Shown here: in pieces, positions 1-10,093 of the stretch
Layout of the letters: each line of letters starts with the position of its first letter
How positions within the stretch are numbered: position 1 is the first letter of the stretch
From: Bremia lactucae
Taxonomy: Eukaryota > Oomycota > Peronosporomycetes > Peronosporales > Peronosporaceae
DNA: 64,000 nt
Reading direction: 5' to 3'
Assembly (NCBI RefSeq): GCF_004359215.1
Contig: NC_090616.1
Coordinates: 3,267,388-3,331,387, forward strand
Notes under the pieces: generated by a model
What the model was told of the DNA's origin: nothing
Databases searched by the model: none
What the model saw: only the letters and a program-made list of their open reading frames with translations
Position numbers and translations under genes: made by a program

Positions 1-1043
1 TTTTTGCGACCATTTCGGTCCGCATATTCTTTTTGCTTGTCCTGTGCGCTTGCCATTGCGTCACGGACTTTACGTGTGATGGCTAATCGCTCATCCACAA
101 AGCGTTGAGCCTCGCTCACGCTTTTAGCATCAAACTCGCCTATGATACCGCCAAGAGGTCGGTCATAAGGCGTAGTTTTATTGACCACTGCTAAACTGGC
201 AGGGTCACTAGGGCAAGTTTCTGTCTTTGAGATGATACCCTCATGGGTCATCGTCATATTGACGAAACTATGTCCCTCTTTCGCACCGAGCATAGTGAGG
301 GGCCCTCCCCCACTAAGACTCGGGCTGCGCACAAACGAGACTGGCGTCCGAGGATGGCGCAGTCCGTTAATATAAAACGGTGTCTCACCCGTACTGGCGT
401 GGACACTGTTATTTATAGCGAACTCCACAAAGGGCAATTGCTTGCTCCACTCTTTGGGAGTTGCTATAGTGCGTAAGACATCCGCCACGACCCGATTGGC
501 ACGTTCTGTTTGGCCATCGGTCTGGGGATGATCTGCGGTCGACATGTGGAGCTTGCTACCAAGCAGCTCAAACACATGTCGCCAAAAACCAGACGTAAAA
601 CGAGGATCCCGGTCCGATACTATGGACTCGGGCATCCCGTGTAGTCGGTAAACATGATCCAGGAACAAGAGAGCTGCCTCCTTGCCTGTGATCGATGTCT
701 TACATGGTGCTAAATGCACCATTTTGCTCAGTCTGTCTACAAAGACGACTAGCCCTGTCCGACCCTTATGATCGGGCGGCATGCCAAACATGAAGTCCAG
801 ACTTACTGACTTCCAACAGTTGGTTGGAATCGGTAGCGGCTTCAGTGGCGCACTGCTGGACGGTGCAGGCTTAATGCGCTGACACTGTTCGCAAGAGCGA
901 ATATAGTTGGCCACCCATCTATATAGATGTGGCCACCAATATTCCTCTGACACTCGTAAGAATGTCTTTGCACGGCCCAGATGCCCACTAGATGGCGCAT
1001 CATGGTGCTCGTGAAGGCTCATTAGCTTGAGATCTGTGTTCAT
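1..1043 (-). CDS. GyA-1 integrase, long open frame running off the left edge
   Basis: I read the minus strand by hand from an ATG at 1043 to base 1 and found no stop, about 347 codons. Integrase inserts the retrotransposon cDNA into the genome. Numbering from that ATG, a zinc-binding HHCC region lies at residues 14-54 (the GHLGR and CEQC parts are visible). The catalytic triad is D83 (SLDF), D144 (VSDRD) and E180 (DGQTERANR), giving exactly 35 residues between the second D and the E. The GFW and HPQTDGQTER signatures are present. The ATG is not the natural start: one extra base near 1047 shifts the frame relative to GyA-2, so pol is broken just upstream. The C-terminal GPFxV/chromodomain part is outside the window. 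Confidence 0.88.
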   Translation of the reverse strand, partial: MNTDLKLMSLHEHHDAPSSGHLGRAKTFLRVSEEYWWPHLYRWVANYIRSCEQCQRIKPAPSSSAPLKPLPIPTNCWKSVSLDFMFGMPPDHKGRTGLVVFVDRLSKMVHLAPCKTSITGKEAALLFLDHVYRLHGMPESIVSDRDPRFTSGFWRHVFELLGSKLHMSTADHPQTDGQTERANRVVADVLRTIATPKEWSKQLPFVEFAINNSVHASTGETPFYINGLRHPRTPVSFVRSPSLSGGGPLTMLGAKEGHSFVNMTMTHEGIISKTETCPSDPASLAVVNKTTPYDRPLGGIIGEFDAKSVSEAQRFVDERLAITRKVRDAMASAQDKQKEYADRNGRK

Positions 1044-1800
1044 GAGGCACATTGATTGTCAAGGGATCACAAGGTGACATCTGATGCCATAACAGGCCGT
1101 CACTGTAGCTAAAGCGATTTAGCTTAGCTTCCAGGTGCGACGGAAGGGTTACCTTTCGTCCACCAAAGTAATCCAACAGCAGGCGACAATGGTCGTCCTG
1201 ACTGTAGCTCTTTTTTTATGTTAGAGGCCAATGACCTCATCACGTTGTATGCCTTCATGGCTGCCAACGTTGACGGCTGAAATTGTGCTTTCGCACTAGA
1301 CACACTTTCCTGGTGTCTATCCTCGAAGTCTGGTCTGCGCGATAAAGCGTCAACCAAGACATTCGACTTGTGGGCTTGTATTCAAAATTGAAATTGAAGT
1401 CAGAGAAGAATGTGAGCCATCTTGCCATTCCAGGCGAGAGGTGCGGTGAGTTTATTGCGGTCCGCAGTGATGCGTGATGCGTATAAACCACAAATGGTTC
1501 GGTGCCCAATAGGTGCACACGAAACTTGACAAGAGCATACTTTATTGAAAGTTGCTCTTTGTCATGCACAGGGTAATTCAGTTCCGCGGCTTTTAATAGC
1601 CGGAATTGATAAGAGATGACATGGTAAACGCCGTCGTCATTCTTTTGCATGAGCGCACTGCCGATTGCAAAATTAATGCATCGCAGACGACGCTAAAGGG
1701 CATATCTGCACCTGGCAATGCCAGATCGGTGCCTCTACAAGAGATTGTTCTTCACTGATGTGAATGCATCATCTTGTTCTTTTAACCAAACCCAATCTGC
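1044..1800 (-). pseudogene. GyA-1 RNase H and start of integrase, decayed
   Basis: The frame at 1255-1650 on the minus strand is the RNase H domain that degrades the RNA of the RNA-DNA hybrid. It carries the YPVHDKEQL and HASLR signatures. The catalytic aspartate expected in YTDHASLR is histidine here (YTHHASL), while GyA-2 keeps D. The frame at 1124-1357 continues into the linker before the integrase zinc region (VDALSRR). Frameshifts separate the pieces, so no active product is expected. Confidence 0.8.
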
Positions 1801-2960
1801 GTTCTTTCTATGGAGGTCAGATAATGGTTTAGTTTTGCTCAGCATAATTCTTGCTATATTTATGTAAGTAATTAGCGAGCCCTAGGAATTGGCAAAAATT
1901 CTTCACATGCCGTGGGATTGGCAATTCCTTTATTGATCTTACCTTGTCTGGGTCTGCTCGTACACCATGTGTACCAACGATGCAGCCCAGTACAGGTATC
2001 TCAGGGACCCCTATGACGCACTTTTGCAAGTTGACGTACAATTGGGCGTCCTTCAAAGTCTGCAACACAGCGTCTAAAAATGACGCTTGTGCGACTCTAT
2101 TGCGCTCAGTTCGTCCTCGACCCTACTATGCACGAATACATCGTCAAAGTAATGGGGCGCGTAGGCACGGTGCTGACGCAACACGCCAGCCACCACTTGT
2201 TGAATGTCGCTGGTGCGTTTTCAAGCCCTGGGGCATCAAAAGCCCCAGGCATACCGCTTGGGGTGCTTACAGCTGTTTTGGCTACATCGGACTCTCACAT
2301 GAGTACCTGATAGTAGCCATCCTTCAAATTCAATGCGAAAAAGATAGTTGACTTTCCCATGCAGCTCAACAAAATATCTTTTCGAGGAATTGGCGTTTGC
2401 GCCGGTATGGTCGCCGTGTTCAGCTTATTGTAAGCATGAACCACGCGCGATCCACCCGTGGCTTTACGCACACAAAAGTTCGGGTTGCAGTGAGGCGATT
2501 TGCCCTCACGCACATGTCCCGCCTTGGCTTGTCGAAGAATTCATCGACCTAATCGACTTGTTCTTTCGGCAACGGCCATTGCCTGGTCACACAATACTTG
2601 GTGCCAGGTTCGTGCCTGATGTCCCTATCTGCTGGTAGGCGGCTAAGCACTTCTTCTTGGAACACATCGCGATGTTTCCACAGAACCTCAAAGAACGAAC
2701 TGTCTTTCAAGACATCCCAGCCTTGAGCAGCGAACCGTTTCTTTTTGTCCGTTTCTAGGACGCTCTCGTAAAATTGTGGACGACGAGCAGGAGTCTACGA
2801 AGTTCTCGTCAGGAACTGGTGCGACTATTTCGTGGTAAATTCCTTCCCTTAATTCGGCAAGGAACAGATCACACGACACCATTGGGAAATTTACTATCTC
2901 CTCGGCAGATCAAAAGGCTTGCCAGAGCACCTCATCTGAGGATGCCTCCGCAATTTCGTC
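1801..2960 (-). pseudogene. GyA-1 reverse transcriptase, decayed
   Basis: Minus-strand pieces at 2295-2513 and 1829-2068, plus stretches between them, give the gypsy RT signatures NKLNTATIPAQTPIPRKD, LKDGYYQV and VNLQKCVIG. The catalytic YFDD box followed by VFVHSR is intact near 2140-2151. Stops and shifts split the frame. RT copies the element RNA into cDNA. Confidence 0.8.
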
Positions 2961-3347
2961 TTTGACGGCCTCGAACACCTCGTTTGAAAGCTCGTCCTCT
3001 TTATTAGGAACTGATCCAAAGGTCACTCGTGTAGACGTGTATTTGATCGTCCTAATTTGTCGGTACGCGATTATCAAGTCACCACGACCTTTTTCTGGGA
3101 AGCGGGTGCCGTCGCATTCCTGACTAACGCACTCCTACCAACAGCACCAGGCTCTAGGCACTGTGCCGGTTCATGCGACGCTTGACTTCCTGTCAGCTTG
3201 CTGTCTACTGCCGTAGACTCTCGGCTCTGGGCAGGACTATGGGACACATGACTACTTGCCATTGCCCTTTTTCTACCTCAGTCTCCACGAGCTGGGTAGG
3301 AATTGGTGACGTTTGACATCCCGTCAACGCACCCTCAACTGTGTTCG
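2961..3347 (-). pseudogene. GyA-1 protease-RT linker
   Basis: This stretch aligns with the linker of GyA-4 at 54.9-55.2 kb: both contain an EGALTGCQTS and PTQLVETEV run. It ends at the N gap, so the aspartic protease itself is missing. Confidence 0.7.
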
Positions 3348-3447
3348 NNNNNNNNNNNNNNNNNNNNNNNNNNNNNNNNNNNNNNNNNNNNNNNNNNNNN
3401 NNNNNNNNNNNNNNNNNNNNNNNNNNNNNNNNNNNNNNNNNNNNNNN
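3348..3447. other. Assembly gap of exactly 100 N
   Basis: One hundred N in a row is the usual placeholder for a gap of unknown length. The left side is GyA-1 on the minus strand and the right side is the end of an LTR on the plus strand, so the sides are unrelated and the true distance is unknown. Confidence 0.97.
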
Positions 3448-3536
3448 ACGTGAAATAACGTAAGGCACCACTCGCAACTGAAGCAGTGCGAAGTGGACTT
3501 GTACTGAAGCAGTACAAGTCGTAGTGCCCCGTTACA
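3448..3536 (+). repeat. LTR 3' end, same family as the LTR at 63327-63708
   Basis: The sequence from 3448 to CCCGTTACA at 3536 matches the last part of the LTR near 63.62-63.71 kb, with the same duplicated GAAGCAGT motif. A primer-binding-like TGGTATAGCG follows at 3539, so this is the end of a 5' LTR whose beginning is lost in the gap. Confidence 0.75.
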
Positions 3537-3540
3537 TCTG

Positions 3541-4100
3541 GTATAGCGAGAATTCACAGCTATTATATTCGATAGACCGGCAGAACAATAAGTTCAGTTC
3601 AGGAATTCCCAAGTCGCAAGCATTCAAGTTGAGTTCGTCGAAGAAAAAGTTGATTTTTTCGTGGAATGAGCACATTATCTACCTGATGGCGCTGAACAAC
3701 ACTGTTGGTGGAGCTCACGACCAATTTGTGAAGAATATCGTCAATTCGCTAGCCATTCAAGTGATTGTTGAGGGGTGTTATTGGCGCGTCTATGACACTC
3801 AGCGAGAAGATAACCTGCGCCGGGCAGAGTGATTGGTATATTTCGCTCGGTAACATGATCCAAGTGTTCGACTCTTAAGCAAGCCAACGGGGCTACTGTC
3901 AGAGCCACTTGTTCTTTTCTGCCGTAAGAAGGATGAAGGCCAACGTAAGAAGCCCGGTTCCTGCTTTAAGTTTGGCCAGGAAGGTCCATACAAGCGCGAC
4001 TGTAGAAGTGAATATAAGCAGGACTTTGTATTGGCCGTTGCGGGGGAAATCGACGCCACCTGCCAGTGAATAAAGGGTCAAGTCGTCAACTGGTGACGAG
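3541..4100 (+). pseudogene. CopB-1 gag, decayed
   Basis: Gag forms the particle that packages element RNA. The frame 3524-3832 covers part of it. The clearest mark is a degenerate zinc knuckle near 3960-4010, reading CFKFGQEGPYKRDC. The expected C-x2-C-x4-H-x4-C has F for the second C and P for the H, so it should no longer bind zinc. Confidence 0.65.
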
Positions 4101-4597
4101 TTCGCCACAGCTTTACGATGCAATGGAGTGTGGTAAGGAGTGCCTGCTGCCAAATTGAGACAGTCTGCAGATGCAACTCAAAAGTAATGCCAACTTTGTG
4201 GTACGCGTCGACAGAACAATTGTCACACTCAATAACGCGATGTGTATTTCTCAGCGAATCTTACGTGAATATCATATCATCTGAGAGTTTTAAAAGCAAG
4301 GGTACGAGATTCGCTATGACGGACACCAGCGATCGGTTGTTCGACGTAGCGACGGATGCAAGGTTTTTGATGTTGAGAAATACTCCAACAATGTGTTGGA
4401 GGTATGCGCCGTCACGAACTATGTGGACTGGCATGGTCGCGTAGGAGTCAGTGTCAGTAAAGCTGCTAAGTGCATAGCTACGGCTCACATTGAAGCTGTT
4501 TGCTCAAACAACCTCGATACGCAATCCGGTATCCTATTGGATTTTCACTTGCGCTTCGCGCACCTAGCGTACGATACAATTGAGCTGATGGCGTGAA
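4101..4597 (+). pseudogene. CopB-1 protease end and GAG-pre-integrase domain
   Basis: Frame-shifted pieces read through GYEIRYDG to DFHLRFAHLAYDTIE, a typical GAG-pre-integrase motif (H-x-R-x2-H) just before the copia integrase. The aspartic protease motif itself could not be found and is probably destroyed. Confidence 0.65.
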
Positions 4598-4960
4598 ATA
4601 TAGCGAGTGGGGGAGAAATGTTCATTACTCAACAAATCAACAGAACAAGGGCTTAATTTCAGCAGATCGTAGTACAAGAATACTCTCATGCTTACAACAC
4701 CCCGTTCTGTATTAAAGTCGTCTACAAAGGGTTTATCTTTCCCAATATTTAAAAAAATACAATTCAGCATACTCTTCGCCACCAGCATTTGACAAGCGGC
4801 AAAGGGCGTTGCAATTTATGATGTTGGGAGAATAAAGCTCACCTATCGCTATTTGCGGTACATCAGGAAAGGTGATTATCGTCTATTCCAGCATGGATTC
4901 TGACTTAGAGGCGTTCAGCCATAATCCTACAGATGGTAGCTTGGCGGCACTAGATTTTCA
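4598..4960 (+). other. Block of about 360 bp splitting CopB-1 between GAG-pre-integrase and integrase
   Basis: In an undamaged copia element HLAYDTIE would run within about 15 residues into the TDKKRPTCVTCAQ motif. Here 360 bp intervene. The right part (4770-4960) has weak similarity to a copia RNase H (RALQF, SDLEAF) in plus orientation. The left part is unassigned. Confidence 0.4.
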
Positions 4961-5612
4961 CCTAACCGTCATATTTCTCACTGACAAGAAACGACCGACG
5001 CGGGTAACATGCGCACAAGACAACCAAAAGCATAACAAGAAACAAGACTTAGGTGTTAGAGCACCAATCAACCGTGTATGCGGGGTATGTGCAGTGATAT
5101 CGAGGGACTTATTACGCTGATCGACAGGAAAGGGAAAAGGTACTTGATCATGTTTTTCGGTCACAAGAGCAACTACTGCCGTGTGTTTCTGGCAAGATCG
5201 AAGAATAAGGCAATTGAGTCGTTTGAATAATTTCCCTCTACTTTGATTAGCGTTTTAACTGCATGAATTTCTACCTTCGTACAGATGATGAAGGCAAGTA
5301 CAAGGTTTCTGATCCGTTCTGCAACAGCACTGGCGTACGTCGCCAAATATCAGAAGCGAGCCACCAAGTGCATACGGGAGGCGGGCGTATGCACCAGATA
5401 GTGATGAACATGGTGCGCTCTATGATTTTTGGGTCAGGGTTGTCGTCAAACTTCTAGGGTGGTCTGTCTTACTGAATACGCGTCGTACATACTTAACCGG
5501 ATTCCTACGCGAGGTAATCTGAAACGTGCTTTGCCGATTGAGGTGCTGACGGATACCCAACCAAAACAAGCGAATATTGTCATTTTCGGCGTACCGTGCA
5601 CTAAAACGCAAG
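4961..5612 (+). pseudogene. CopB-1 integrase, truncated by fusion to GyA-2
   Basis: The HHCC tail reads TDKKRPTRVTCAQ. Core signatures are HKSNYCRVFLARSKN, VLRTDDEGKYK (in an intact copy the second D of the triad is followed by GGGEY) and MNMVRSMIF. The C-terminal ILNRIPTR and a VIFG run end where the frame enters gypsy RT (RAEDGLS) at about 5612. Frameshifts occur at several points. Confidence 0.8.
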
Positions 5613-6010
5613 ACACGCGAAGAGCTGAGGACGGGCTGAGCGACATAAAGTCGCACAAGCGTCGATTAGACGCTGTGTTGAAGACTCTGGGTGACGCTCA
5701 ATTGTACGTCAACTTGCAAAGTGCGTCATAGGGGTTGGCGAGATACCTGTGGTGGGCTATATCGTAGGTACACATGGTCTCCGAGAGACACAGACAAGGC
5801 AAAATCTGTAAAGGAATGGTCTATCCCACGATATGTGAAGGATTTACGTCAATTCCTAGGGCTCGGTAATTACTTGCATAAGTATAGCAAGAATTATACA
5901 GAGCGTACAAAGCTCTTGTCCGACCTCCTTAAAAATGATGCCAAATGGATTTAGCCAAAAGAACACGGCAATACGCCCACATCTGTGAAGCATTCTCTTG
6001 TTTAGGCACC
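5613..6010 (+). pseudogene. GyA-2 RT, C-terminal part
   Basis: It begins at RAEDGLS, continues HKRRLDAVLKTL and AQLYVNLQ, and then reads FLGLGNYLHKYSKNY, which is the thumb/connection of gypsy RT. The catalytic box is upstream of the breakpoint and absent. A deletion near 6000 removes the first strand of RNase H. Confidence 0.8.
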
Positions 6011-6480
6011 GGTCAGCGCGCTCATGCAGAAGCATGACGACGGCGTTGACCGGATCATCTCATATCAGTCCCGGCTTTTAAAAGCCCGCGGGACTGAAAT
6101 ACCCTGTGCATGACAAGGGGCTACTTTCAATAAAGTATGCTCTTGTCAAGTTTCGTGTGCACCTATTGGGCACCGTACCATTTGTGGTTTATACGGATCA
6201 CGCATCACTGCGGACCGTAACAAACTCACCGCACCTCTCGCCTAGAATGGCAAGATGGCTTACATTCTTCTCTGAATTCAATTTCAAATTTGAATACAAG
6301 CCGGGTAAGTCAAACGTCTTGGCTGACGCTTTATCGCGCAGACGAGACTTCAAGGCAAGACACCAGGTAAGTGTGTCTCGTGCGAAAGCACAATTTCGGC
6401 CGTCAACGTTGGCAGCCGTGAAAGCATACCACGTGACAAGCTCATTGGCCTCCGAAATAAAAGAGAGCTACAGTTAGGAC
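6011..6480 (+). pseudogene. GyA-2 RNase H
   Basis: Open between 6106 and 6477 with VYTDHASLR (catalytic D kept), RMARWLTFF and KPGKSNVLADALSRR, the junction to the integrase tether. The N-terminal CDASDFAIG strand with the first catalytic D is deleted, so it is inactive. Confidence 0.82.
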
Positions 6481-7690
6481 GACCACTGCCGCCTGCTGTT
6501 GGATCACTTCGGTGGACGAAAGGTTTCCCTTCCGTCGCGCCTGAAAGCTAAGCTAAACCGCTTTAGCTACAGCGATGGCCTATTATGGCATCAGCTGTCA
6601 CCTTGTGATCCCTTGAGAATATATGTGCCTCATGACACAGATCTCAAGCTGATGATTCTTCACGAACACCATGATGCGCCATCTAGTGAGCATCTGGGCC
6701 GTAGAATGACATTCTTACGAGTGTCGGTTGAATTATGGTGGCCACACCTATATGCATGGGTAACCAACTATATTCGCTCCTGCGAATAGTGTTAGCGCGT
6801 CAAGCCTGCCCCGTCCAGCAGTGCGCCTTTGAAGCTGCTGCCGATTCCAATAGATTGTTGGAAGTCGGTCATTCTGGACTTCATATTTGGCATGCCGCCT
6901 GACCATAAGGGTCGGACGAGGCTCGTCGTATTTGTAGACAGACTGAGCAAAATGGTGCATTAGCATGTAAAACATCGATCACAGGCAAGGAGATAGCTCG
7001 CTTGCTCCTGGATCATGTTTACCGATACACGGGATGCCCGAGTCCATAGTATCGGATCGGATCCACGTTTATGTCGAGCTTTTGGCGTCATGTGTTTGAG
7101 CTTCTGGGTTTCAAGCTACACTTGTCGACAGCCGATCATCCCCTCAGACCGGTGGCCAAACAGAACGAGCCAATTACGTCGTGGCGGCTGTACTGCGCAA
7201 GGTAGCGACTCCTAAGGAATGGAGGAAGCAATTGCCCTTCGTGGAGTTCACTATTAATAACAGTGTCCACGCCAGTACGGATGAGGCATCGTTTTATATA
7301 GACATACTGCGTCATCCTCGGACGCCAGTCTCGTTTGTGCAAAGCCCGAGTCTTAGGGGGTTGGCCTCTCACTATGCTCGGTGTGAAAGGGGACACAGTT
7401 TCGTCAATATACAGAAACTTGCCCTAGTGACCCTGCCGGTTAAGCGTGGTCAGTATGGAGTCACGGCAAGAAATACCTTGCCCCTAAACAATAACAACGT
7501 TTCGTTATTGACATCAACGTCCTATGACCGACCTATCGGCGGTGTCATAGGAGGGTTTGATGCTAATGCATGAGCGAAGCTTAACGCTTTGTGGATGAGC
7601 GATTAGCTATCACACAAAAAGTCATTCACGCGTTGACAAACGCGAAAGACAAGCAGAAACGATATGCGAACCAATATGAGAGAAAAGGTA
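6481..7690 (+). pseudogene. GyA-2 integrase, frameshifted
   Basis: The zinc region (HHDAPSSEHLGR) is in the frame at 6499-6789, which stops right after SCE. The core continues in other frames: LDFIFGMPP near 6880, a damaged SDRD near 7060 and GGQTERAN near 7150. The frame at 7181-7573 carries FVEFTINNSVHAS. Compared with the open GyA-1 integrase there are at least four shifts or stops. Confidence 0.82.
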
Positions 7691-8170
7691 CTTTAAAGTG
7701 CTGCTGCTCTGCCTGAAATGCAGTTTCTGTACTACCTGGTGGTACTACGCAATTACTGCCGCGTTTCATCGTGCCTTTTACGATGGTCGAGGAGTTTGGA
7801 GACCTAAGTTAAAGGTTCACCCTCCCGCCGTATATGAAGACGCCCCTGCCTCTTACGTGGGTTGTCTGAAACGATATGTATATCCACAAGAGAAAACATA
7901 TTCCCGTCCGTCAAAGAAGCCCAATGGTGACTCCGACCGTGAGTTGAGCGTCGTTCAGCAGCGCACTGTTCCTGAACGGACGCAGGATATGCTGTCGCGA
8001 GTTGGTGAATTCCGAACCTGTTGCCTACGAATGAAACAACCGCCAAGTGATTTTCCTTGAGCCATTTACTAATGGTAAACGCCGTAATAATTATGAGCGT
8101 TTGTAGTGGCGCGCTCCAAGAGCGACGCACTAGTTTACACTAAATGTGCACACACTGGTAGATGAGAGTG
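7691..8170 (+). pseudogene. GyA-2 integrase C-terminus
   Basis: The frame at 7698-8060 aligns with the GyA-3/GyA-4 tail: a region matching LPPYMKAHPVFYVGRLKRY reads here as KVHPPAVYEDAPASYVG and LKRYVYP. A chromodomain (chromatin-targeting module) is expected next, but only scraps remain. Confidence 0.65.
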
Positions 8171-9043
8171 GTTAAGAGGACTAAAAGCAGCGCGTATGCA
8201 GCATTCTGTCCTTCGGCCTCTTCTGGACGATTTACAAAATGGAAAAATCGTTCTCAAAGAGGCCATCCGAACGAAGCCATTCGAATGGAGGTGGCATAGG
8301 AAGTATGCCAGCCGCGTTTTACCCGGTTATATTGTGACACCGACTGGACACGATCACGTACCGTCGGTTGAGCTTCATGCTCAGAATCTTCTGCGTCAAA
8401 TTACCCATTGTGAATGGTCTGAACGATAGGTGTTGGGGTTTTACCCAACTAAGAAGCAACTGCATCTGTATGGGCACTGCTTTCATATATGGTCGCTGCG
8501 CTAGATGGCGCAAACTTGCCTTGTTGACGTTAGGCAAGTTTGTCTTCGCAACATCTGGCGTCTCCACGTAAGAAGCAATGGGTAATCTGCGGATGGGCAT
8601 TATAGTGCCATCACCCTCCCCCATTAGCTCGCTGCCTCCATCCCCACAAAGTGGTGATGGCAGCGGTGTCGACTCATTAAAATCGACAATGAGCGACAGA
8701 TCTATAACCTCGCTGTGCAATTGGGATACATTATTGTTTCCAGTTGATAGCGCACAGCAGCAGTAGCTGCCAGCGATGCAGCCGTGACAGTAGGCGACGG
8801 CGGCGTATTGTCGCGGCGCGTACCGTTTGTTTTGAGTTGTGTGGATACCTATGCAGACGACCCATCAGGGCTGCCCCTTTTTAGGTTGCACGAGGAGCGT
8901 TGTGTGATGAGGGGCACACACTGGTCGCTGAAAGGAGTGTATGGGAGGACTGAAGTGGCGCGTCGTAAACGGCTCGCTGTCCCTCGATCCTCCCTCTGAC
9001 GATATTTACAAAAATGTAAAATGTTTCAAGAAGAGGGGGGTGG
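8171..9043 (+). other. GyA-2 region between integrase and 3' LTR
   Basis: This is about 0.87 kb with no recognised sense domain. The minus strand holds a frame at 8319-8720 (133 codons, no ATG at its start), rich in Ser/Pro and acidic near its beginning. By analogy with GyB, GyC and GyD it may be the remains of an antisense gene, but there is no second GyA copy here to test that. It ends in a purine run (AAGAGGGGGG) at about 9030-9040, the polypurine tract. Confidence 0.45.
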
Positions 9044-9560
9044 TGTAACGGGCTAACTGTCTTATGTTTCACGCCCGTTAAGTACACTTTACGGGGGTCA
9101 ATTAATTCGTGTGAAGTTTATTGACCTGTCACTCTGGTGAAGTTTAGATAGTGATCCACCTTTGTGTATATGATGCAGACAGGTGCATCACATTAAATAT
9201 GATGACGTCTGGGACTGACGTCATCTGCGAGCCGACGTATTTAGAATAAATTCGCTCGCTAGTTAGATATGCACATCTAAAGAGATGGCATCGAACCATT
9301 GGGTAAAGAGGTTTTATAATTAATTCTATTAAGTATAAATATGTCTTAAAACAACTTCCAGATAACAAGTCCGCACGTGAAGCCAAGTAACCGCTTTCGT
9401 GGCGGCACTTGTTCTAAGGCACCAGTTCGTTGTGTGATGTCGCTTTAGGCGCCCACCAACCACCTAACTGCACGTGAGAGAAGTCGATTATACCGCTTTC
9501 TCACTGTGCTTGCAGGTGTGTGCTTGTACTGCGAGGCAGCTCACGAAGCGCCCGCCTACA
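9044..9560 (+). repeat. GyA LTR (517 bp)
   Basis: It starts TGTAACGGGC after a G-rich polypurine tract and ends CCCGCCTACA. The last 130 bp match, in reverse complement, the LTR part at 56377-56520 next to GyA-4 gag, which confirms the family. A primer-binding-like sequence follows directly. Confidence 0.85.
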
Positions 9561-9563
9561 CAG

Positions 9564-9573
9564 ATGGTATCAA
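9564..9573 (+). promoter_or_regulatory. Primer-binding-site-like sequence after the GyA LTR
   Basis: TGGTATCAAC starts three bases after the LTR end. TGGTA pairs with the TACCA 3' end of an initiator-type tRNA, where reverse transcription begins. Finding it behind an LTR that also has a polypurine tract in front is unusual for a lone 3' LTR. Confidence 0.5.
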
Positions 9574-9901
9574 CTAAATTTAATTTTTAAAAACTAATTT
9601 AAGAAAAAAAAATCGTTGAAAAACTCGCCAAATCACAAATTATAATAGACAGACGAAATTATTGGGTTAAATACCGTTGAGAAAGTTATTGATATAGAAA
9701 CAGATATTGTGATTTAAAAATGAGAATAAATTATGGATCCGCTAATCCCCCCCCCAGTACAGAACCCTATGCTTAAGTCCCGAGCTAGGATTGGCTACAT
9801 CTTTATATATAAATTTTGACAGGCTGTACCTATATACATGACAGAATGGCAAAAGCTTGCATGTGGAAGCTGAAAGCGGCTGAAGTTTGCAAACTTAACG
9901 T

Positions 9902-10024
9902 ATGAAAGCTAAATTTAAACGACAATTACAACAGAGGAAACGTTGTTTTGAAGCAGTTATTGAAAACATCGTTTATGAGCAGATATACAATACTATGGAA
10001 TTGGATGAGTTATTAAATCAGTAG
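9902..10024 (+). CDS. 40-codon frame of unknown nature
   Basis: An ATG-started frame of 40 residues, strongly basic at the start and acidic at the end (MELDELLNQ). The composition looks protein-like, not like an LTR. It may be an exon fragment or the N-terminal gag leader of a lost element. No family is recognised and there is no other support. Confidence 0.2.
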   Translation: MKAKFKRQLQQRKRCFEAVIENIVYEQIYNTMELDELLNQ

Positions 10025-10093
10025 CAAAAGGAAAAAAAAGTGTTCTTAATCATCTGCAGTACCCAGGTGAAAATTAGTAATGCAAATTTATAG

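Larger units (their letters stand above)
1..3347 (-). mobile_element. GyA-1, Ty3/gypsy element truncated by the window edge and by the gap
   Basis: Read on the minus strand from 3347 down to 1, the order is protease-RT linker, reverse transcriptase, RNase H, integrase, which is the Ty3/gypsy order. The same family recurs at 5613-9560, 33121-35123 and 51873-56645. Gag, protease and the 5' LTR would lie in or beyond the N gap, and the integrase C-terminus and 3' LTR lie left of base 1. RT and RNase H are broken, while the integrase frame is still open. GyA is a local label, not a database name. Confidence 0.9.
3537..5612 (+). mobile_element. CopB-1, decayed Ty1/copia element cut short in its integrase
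   Basis: In order on the plus strand there are gag with a zinc-knuckle remnant, protease/GAG-pre-integrase, and integrase. RT and RNase H are absent because the element joins GyA-2 inside the integrase at about 5612. Every domain has stops or frameshifts. A further CopB RT scrap lies at 11100-11281. An unexplained block of about 360 bp interrupts it at 4598-4960. Confidence 0.8.
5613..9560 (+). mobile_element. GyA-2, 3' part of a Ty3/gypsy element with its LTR
   Basis: It starts inside RT just after the YFDD box and continues through RNase H, integrase, the integrase C-terminal region, a 0.9-kb 3' region and an LTR at 9044-9560. The first half (LTR, gag, protease, RT fingers) is missing and CopB-1 sits in its place. 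Many frameshifts mark it as old. Confidence 0.88.
9561..10093. other. AT-rich unassigned stretch
   Basis: No similarity to any other part of the window was seen. It contains poly-A and poly-C runs (nine C near 9749) and one short frame at 9902-10024. It may be remnant host DNA or a diverged element leader following the LTR. Confidence 0.5.

Noticed and set aside
3324..3557. Minus-strand frames crossing the N run
   Set aside because: They are open only because unknown bases translate to X; the gap cannot be used as coding sequence.
5429..5731. A 100-codon frame that looks like a fused integrase-RT gene
   Set aside because: It is a chance in-frame joint between two decayed elements (copia integrase, gypsy RT), not a functional fusion.
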